Assembly: GCF_030254825.1 (NCBI RefSeq)
Contig: NC_083369.1
Span: 126,841,262-126,905,261, forward strand
Length of the DNA: 64,000 nucleotides
From: Meriones unguiculatus
Taxonomy: Eukaryota > Chordata > Mammalia > Rodentia > Muridae
Reading direction: 5' to 3'
Position numbers and translations under genes: made by a program. This document shows, piece after piece, positions 59,076-64,000 of this stretch. Each line of letters opens with the position of its first letter. The first letter of the stretch is position 1. Below the pieces are notes generated by a model. That model did not search any database. It was given only the letters and a program-made list of their open reading frames with translations, and was not told the DNA's origin.

Positions 59076-59609
59076 TTCAAAGAACTTTAAATTTTAGTTT
59101 ACCTTAACAAAAACAAAATATACTCCTGCCTCCAGCAAACATGGAGTGAGAGGATTTATTTCTCATCTTATCTGAAACAAGTAAAAACTGAACAAAATAT
59201 ATAAAAACTGTTTTCAGACCTTAAAATGTCTGAAAATGGAAACTTGTGAGCATTACAAGTAAATGATCCTGGAGCAAAGGAAAAAAATTAATGAAGTGTA
59301 TCTTAGAATGGTACCATCTTAGTGATAGCAAATAATTTCTAAGTCACATATCAGAAAGAAAGAAATTAAATCAAACCAGTGGTTTCCTTGAAAGATACAG
59401 TTAAAATTTCAAGAAGTCCAAAACAACTAAATGTTCACAGGGCAGAGTGCCAGAATAAATAGAAATGCACAGAAAAACAGCACAGGAAATTTGTCTAAGA
59501 TCCCCTTTAAGTTTTAAAAATAAAAAATAAAAAGAAAGGGATCAATAAGCATGAATATGAAGTAGATACTGGGGCCTACCTAGACATGGGAAAGGGAATG
59601 AACCAAAAA
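59076..59609. other. Unique intergenic sequence
   Basis: No gene or repeat recognised. Confidence 0.4.
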
Positions 59610-59820
59610 TATTAATCAAGGGGGCTAGATATACGGCTCTGCAGTTAATAGCACTGACTTCTCTAACAGGGACCTTGGTCTGATTCGCAACACTCAAAAG
59701 ATTCCTCACAACTTTTTGTAACTCTAGTTCCATGAAATTTGATGCTCTCTGTGGCTTCTGCACATGAGTGTGATACAGGTAAATCACTCACACACATGAA
59801 ATAAATATAAGTCTTAAAAT
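59610..59820 (+). repeat. B3/B2-type SINE
   Basis: GGGGGCTAGATATACGGCTC, TCTGATTCGCAACACTCAAA, GTAACTCTAGTTCCATGAAA and a CACACACATGAAATAAATAT end. Confidence 0.78.
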
Positions 59821-60289
59821 ATATTGAGCAGAGCCTTTGTACACATCCAGATATACCACACCATTCTCCAGGTTAGCATGCCTGATCCTTCCCACCATGC
59901 ACTCTCCCTAACCTAATCCAATCACCCCTACCCATGCCAAAACCAACCTCTAAAGTTCTGCCAGGACCTACCCTGCCTACTCTGAAACCAACCGTCCCTC
60001 AACTACCATATCCAACCTCTCCACTCAGATAGATCTACCTCCATCCTTCAACCAGGATGCATATTATACATACCAACCCAGTCCTCTCCATCTACCTGAT
60101 TTCATTTCACTTAAGCCACTACAAACCTCAAGGACCAACCCACCCATACATTCTCTCTTTTGCCCCAAGCTATTCTGTTCATATCAGACACAGAACTAAT
60201 AAAATAATTCCACATACCCAGATCTCATCAAAAAAGTACAAGAAATATCAATGGTCTAGGTAGGATGTACCTACCAGGACACAGAGTTC
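59821..60289. other. C-rich intergenic stretch, identity unknown
   Basis: This cytosine-rich, guanine-poor sequence just upstream of the L1 ORF1 relic could be decayed L1 5' sequence, but I cannot show it. Confidence 0.35.
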
Positions 60290-61265
60290 AAAAGAACAAT
60301 CATAAAAGTCATTACAGAATTCAAAGAGTTTAAAGAAGACACAAAGAAATAACAATAAAATTAAAGAGAAAGAACTTATGGAGAATAAATACCTGAGTGG
60401 TGACCAAGAAAACAAAAAAATAAGGCTGATGAAAATGAAGAAGACAATCCAAGACTTGAAAATGGAATTTAATAAAGAGAAAGAAATACATATAAAAAAT
60501 CAAGCTAATAAAATATATATAGAATTTTTAAACCCCCCCCAATAACCCAACTAGAAAACACAAAAGAGAGCCTTAGAAGTAGAATGAATCAAGTAGAAGA
60601 TAGAATATCAAAATTCAAACAGCAGAGTATCTTGACAAAATGAGCAAGAGATAGAAAAAAGATAAATAAAAACACAGGAAGGAATACACAGGAAATGTGG
60701 GACATCATGAAAAGAGCAAATCTTTGAATTATAGATATAGATGAGAAAGAACCCCAAGTTAATGGCATTGATCAGTTCTTCAACAAGATTTTATTAGAAA
60801 CTGGGCGGCGGTGGTACATACCTTTAGTCTCAGCAGAGGTGGGAAGATCTGTGAGCTTGAGGTCAGTTTGGTCAAACGAGTGGGTTTCAGGAGAGCAAAG
60901 CCTTTTTAAAAAGAAAGTAAGATGGGCTGTAATGGCACATGCCTTTAATTATAGCACTTGGGAGGCAGAGGCAGGCAGATCTCTGAGTTTGAAGCCAGCT
61001 TGGTTTACAGAATGAGTTCCAAGACAGCCAGGGATACACAGAGAAACCCTGTTGAAAAAGAGACACACAGAGAGATCTCCAGGTCATATTTATTAATTAA
61101 AATATTAAGCATACAGAAGAATGACAGTATATTGAAAACTATAAGAAAAAAATCACATATAAAAAGAAACCTATCAAAATGACAGCGGATTTCTAAATGA
61201 AGTTTTGAAAGCCAGAAGAGCCTGAAGCAATGCATTCCAGGTCCTAAAAGACCAGGATGGCAAAC
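60290..61265 (+). mobile_element. Old LINE-1 ORF1-region relic with two B1 insertions
   Basis: The coiled-coil-like stretch ATGAAGAAGACAATCCAAGA, AAGTAGAATGAATCAAGTAG and the final GGTCCTAAAAGACCAGGATG-GCAAACC-TAGACTATTATA follow L1 ORF1 order. Two B1 copies are inserted: 60800-60915 (diverged; GGCGGCGGTGGTACATACCT) and 60920-61070 (clear; CAGAGGCAGGCAGATCTCTG, CCAGGGATACACAGAGAAAC). No frame survives. Confidence 0.72.
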
Positions 61266-61269
61266 CTAG

Positions 61270-62125
61270 ACTATTATAGAGAAAGGTCCCTGTGTGAAAA
61301 GATTTTGCTCTCCAAAAAAAGTTCGCTCTGGGGAGAGAGGTCAGTCACCTTGATAAGAAAATTTGCCCTGCAAAGAGACAGCTCTCTGCAGAGAAAGGGT
61401 GCATGGCCCAGAAGGGTTGCTCTTTTGAACAAGGCCATTCTGGGGAGAGGGGTCATTCTTGCCAGAGAATTTGCACTGCTGAGAAAGATGCAGTAGCTAA
61501 TGGGTGCTTTGTAGAGAAAGGTCCTCACTCCATGGAAAAAGGCTTCCCTGTAGAGAAACCCTGTTCAGGATCCATGCCTAAGGTGGCAGTGCCTAAGAAC
61601 ATGCAGAATACTCCAGAAAACAGAATTGGCAGTAGTACTGGCCAAGTAGCCCAGATCCCTCACCAAAATCTGACTGGGGCTGTGAGAACAGGAGTCCAAG
61701 TGATGGTTCCATCACAACGAAAGTCCTGTTGATGACTGGGACTTGGTAAACAAGCAGAAGCAGTTATTCCAACTCCCTGCTAAGAAAAATGTCGATATCA
61801 TTCTCTCAAAGTATGTGACTTTTGTGATGTCACAGAGAAATGCTGATAATAGGGAATATTCTGTTGACGAGTTGGCAGCTGGAATAAGTGAGTATTTCAA
61901 CAAGATGCTGGACACCCAGCTGCTCTGCCAGTTTGAAAAGACTCATCAGTATGCCCAAATCCACCTGGCTCATCCTGACATTCCAATGTCTCAGGTTTAT
62001 GGGGTGCCAAACCTCCTGAGATTATTTGTGAGAACTGGGACTGCAATCGGCCCATTCACCCCTTAATAGACAAGAGTCTTGTGTTAGCATTCAGCTATAT
62101 GCACGATTGGGGTTGGCTGAGGGGG
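61270..62125 (+). pseudogene. MRG-domain (MORF4L-like) sequence with repeat-rich N-terminal part, frame broken
   Basis: From 61731 a frame reads DDWDLVNKQKQLFQLPAKKN and goes on through YSVDELAAGISEYFNKML, AHPDIPMSQVYGVPNLLRLF to a TAA at 62064. One base on, in the next frame, the match continues PLIDKSLVLAFSYMHDW to about 62120. MRG proteins (MORF4L1/MRG15, MORF4L2/MRGX) bind NuA4 and Sin3 chromatin complexes through this domain. LAHPD resembles MORF4L2. Upstream (61277-61560), instead of a MORF4L N-terminus, there are Cys/Glu/Lys/Gly-rich units such as SGERGHS and EKGPHS, with a period of about 110 bases and in several frames. Breaks seen: the upstream frame ends at 61732 and the domain is in another frame; a shift at 62064; and the MRG C-terminal part is missing. 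It is most likely a pseudogene. Confidence 0.72.
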
Positions 62126-62631
62126 TGTGTGGTGAGAATCCTGCTTGTTTGAAGACCATTATTTTTTTCCTTCTTATTGTTATTGTTATTATTATTTTAA
62201 CAACCATGGATGAGCGGGATAAAATATTTGTGCTTAGATTCCATTATGTGGTAACTCTACCTATCTCCAACTAGAACTTCTCCTTGAAGACGGTAAGCTC
62301 AACTGCAACTAAGGAGGCCAAGTTACATTGCACTGGAGTGAAATGGTAGTCAAGGAGCTGGTAGCACTTCAGCTTTGAAGACCTGTGGGCTGGCAGTACT
62401 GTAGCATAGACCTCAAGTGGCACTATCAAAGCTTCTTCAGATAGCACATATTGGGTCTGATGATTTTAAAACTCTAGTCTGAAGATTTCTGTCTTTGGAT
62501 TATTTCATCCAGTCATATTTAATGTTATTTATATTACATTTTTCCTTCCATTTGAATTTTGTTACCTATTGATTGGTTATCTGCAATGACAAATTAAACC
62601 AATTCAATCCAAATTAAATGTTTAAAAAAAT
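62126..62631. other. Possible 3' UTR of the MRG-like sequence
   Basis: Unique AT-rich sequence ends TCCAAATTAAATGTTTAAAAAA. It may be the untranslated tail and short poly(A) of a retroposed MRG-like transcript, but no TSD was found. Confidence 0.35.
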
Positions 62632-64000
62632 CAGGTTTATTTGAAAATGGATTCTAAGATGAGTTTACCAGCGTCAGGGATGAGACCAGAGAAAGTTGAG
62701 GGCAATTCATGATGGGAAAGTTTTTAACACATTGTAGGTGAGTGAAAACGGCATGTCTGCCAAAGGCTGGGCTTGTGCCCAGGTATGACTATCTAGGGTG
62801 GGGCTTGAAGTGGCTGGCTACTTCAATTGATGGGGTTGGAACAACTGTCAGGAATGTCAGGAATGTCAGGAATGCAGGACTAGGCTTTTGGAGTCTTCTG
62901 TTAGAAGGCTTTCTGAGTGAGCAGCCTTGGAGAGGGAGAGGGGAATGAAATTTACTGGACCGTGTGGGGAACCAGGACAAGCTGGAGATTTCAACAGAAC
63001 ATCCTGACCTCTTTGGCTGTGTGGGCACAGATTCATATCTGGTTTCTTCCAGTTAGAAAGAGATGGAATAGGGTGGGGAATTTGGGAGTCTGTGCTCAGT
63101 AAAAGGTTATGAATCTGTTCCTAGAAAAGGCAGGGGGGTGTTAAAAAGAAAAAATAGGCACATGAGAATGAGGGGTCCTATTATTAGAGTGAACCATCCA
63201 AAAAGGGAAGACTGTCACCAATTGAGGGGGGCACTCTGGTTTGGCCATCCTGACCCCTCATGGGGCTTTCTGGACAAATAGACAGTGGAATGTCCCAGTT
63301 GTTGTACGACCACTCATCTTGGGTAGGTGCCTTCTTGAATCTGAAGAGGTAGACCAGCACTAATGTCCCAAACAGTTTGGTGAGGATCACAGTAGAAGAT
63401 CCTTTCCACTGAGACTCTAGAGACTTGGTAGATAACTGCTTGAGAAGTACTTAGTACCACAAGGTGAGTGGGACCCAATCAGGAACAGTTGGATCTTCTA
63501 GGCATTGGGGAAGGCAGGTAGTTTTCAGCGTGGGAGCAGAGAAGGGATCAGAGGAGGTAGAGGAAGGATAGGTACCTGGCCATTGGGAGTGGAGGGTGCA
63601 GTGGTGTGTCTAGGCCAGGAAGTGGTGACTGAGGAAGACTGACCTCCCATTTAGGAATTCAAAAAGACTTAAACCTGTAGGAGAGCACAGGGTGGCCAGA
63701 GTTGGGTGAGGGCAATGGGGAGGAAGAAGGACCAACGTAAAATAACCTGAGAGAGAAAAAGAGAGAGCGAGCTTGGTGAGCGGCTCTTCGAGGAGTTTGT
63801 TGGCTCTCTCAACCTTCCCTGAGGACTGTGCAGTAGGGATGTGGAGTTTCCAGGAGATGTTGAGAGCATCAGACATGAGCTCTATGACCCTGGAGATGAA
63901 AGCTGGACATTTGTCTGATTGGATGGTCTGCAGCACTCTGAACAGAGGAATTACGTGTTCAATGAGCACCTAAGTCACTATGCCCACTATCTCCCTGGAA
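62632..64000 (-). mobile_element. Class I (gammaretrovirus-like) endogenous retrovirus, 3' part, decayed and internally deleted
   Basis: On the minus strand the order is integrase (from the window edge to about 63330), then a short remnant like an envelope transmembrane segment (about 63125-63240), then presumed 3' non-coding/LTR DNA ending with AAATAAACC near 62640. Most of env is missing between integrase and the membrane segment. An imperfect TGTCAGGAA repeat (three units, about 62848-62880) lies in the non-coding part. The 5' part continues beyond the window. Confidence 0.7.
63330..64000 (-). pseudogene. Endogenous retroviral integrase (pol 3' end), broken
   Basis: The core-domain end is visible at 63969-63610 on the minus strand. 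It includes the second catalytic Asp region (QSDKCPAFIS) and the catalytic Glu region (SSGKVERANK). About 130 bases further on, the C-terminal SH3-like domain is recognisable around 63480-63330 (LESQWKGSSTVILTK). An in-frame TAG near 63973 interrupts the part entering from the window edge, and a second TAG lies near 63450. Frame changes and divergence prevent any integrase protein. The SSGKVERAN signature favours a class I (ERV1) origin. Confidence 0.78.

Noticed and set aside
63184..63390. Minus-strand frame of 68 residues as a separate gene
   Set aside because: Its start matches the retroviral integrase C-terminal domain and the rest is decayed proviral DNA.

Overview
The window is mammalian nuclear DNA from a muroid rodent (mouse/rat/hamster-like). 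The evidence is many B1, B2/B3, B4 and ID SINEs, rodent-type LINE-1 3' ends, class II rodent LTR sequence, long microsatellites, and a split vertebrate gene with GT-AG introns. I do not assign a species. Gene content suggests the X chromosome, because DIPK2B is X-linked in mammals and the very high L1 load fits. There are no operons, CRISPR arrays or other prokaryotic features. The one well supported host gene is DIPK2B (formerly CXorf36/DIA1R), on the plus strand. Its last four coding exons are present: 140-404, 31954-32127, 34972-35260 and 36380-36720 (stop). Exon 1, with the signal peptide, lies upstream of the window. The exons encode about 356 residues of a secreted/Golgi-type protein-kinase-fold protein. 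The first intron in view is about 31.5 kb and is filled mostly by LINE-1. Layout: 405-4880 is intron with DNA-transposon relics, SINEs and an ATCT/ATCC microsatellite. From 4890 to 11062 there are three minus-strand L1 segments, one keeping a long ORF2 frame with the FADD reverse-transcriptase motif. From 12000 to 19000 there are ancient L1, SINEs, a long GAA tract and a retroposed LTR transcript. From 19658 to 28650 three plus-strand L1s lie head to tail, with nested insertions. 28855-31953 holds a B2 with target-site duplication (TSD) and a MaLR relic. 31954-36720 holds the three distal DIPK2B exons. 36721-43508 is downstream DNA with an MLT1-like LTR and an unusual chimeric retrocopy. 43522-46967 is a 5'-inverted (twin-primed) L1 with a perfect 13-bp TSD. 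46981-60290 is repeat-rich intergenic DNA with two more LTR-transcript retrocopies and an L1 3' transduction. 60290-61265 is an old L1 ORF1 relic. 61270-62125 is a broken MRG-domain (MORF4L-like) sequence with an unusual repeat-rich N-terminal part. 62632-64000 is a decayed class I endogenous retrovirus on the minus strand. The most informative signals are retrotransposition by-products whose endpoints are fixed by TSDs: two L1 3' transductions (21226-21727 and 51948-52342), a twin-priming inversion (43522-46967), three poly(A)-tailed copies of one LTR 3' end (18580-18998, about 47390-47899, 52694-52797), and a poly(A)-tailed RNA copy that starts inside antisense L1 (40388-40670). The MRG-like locus is the only candidate for an undescribed gene family member. 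All family names for repeats come from memory and were not checked by search.
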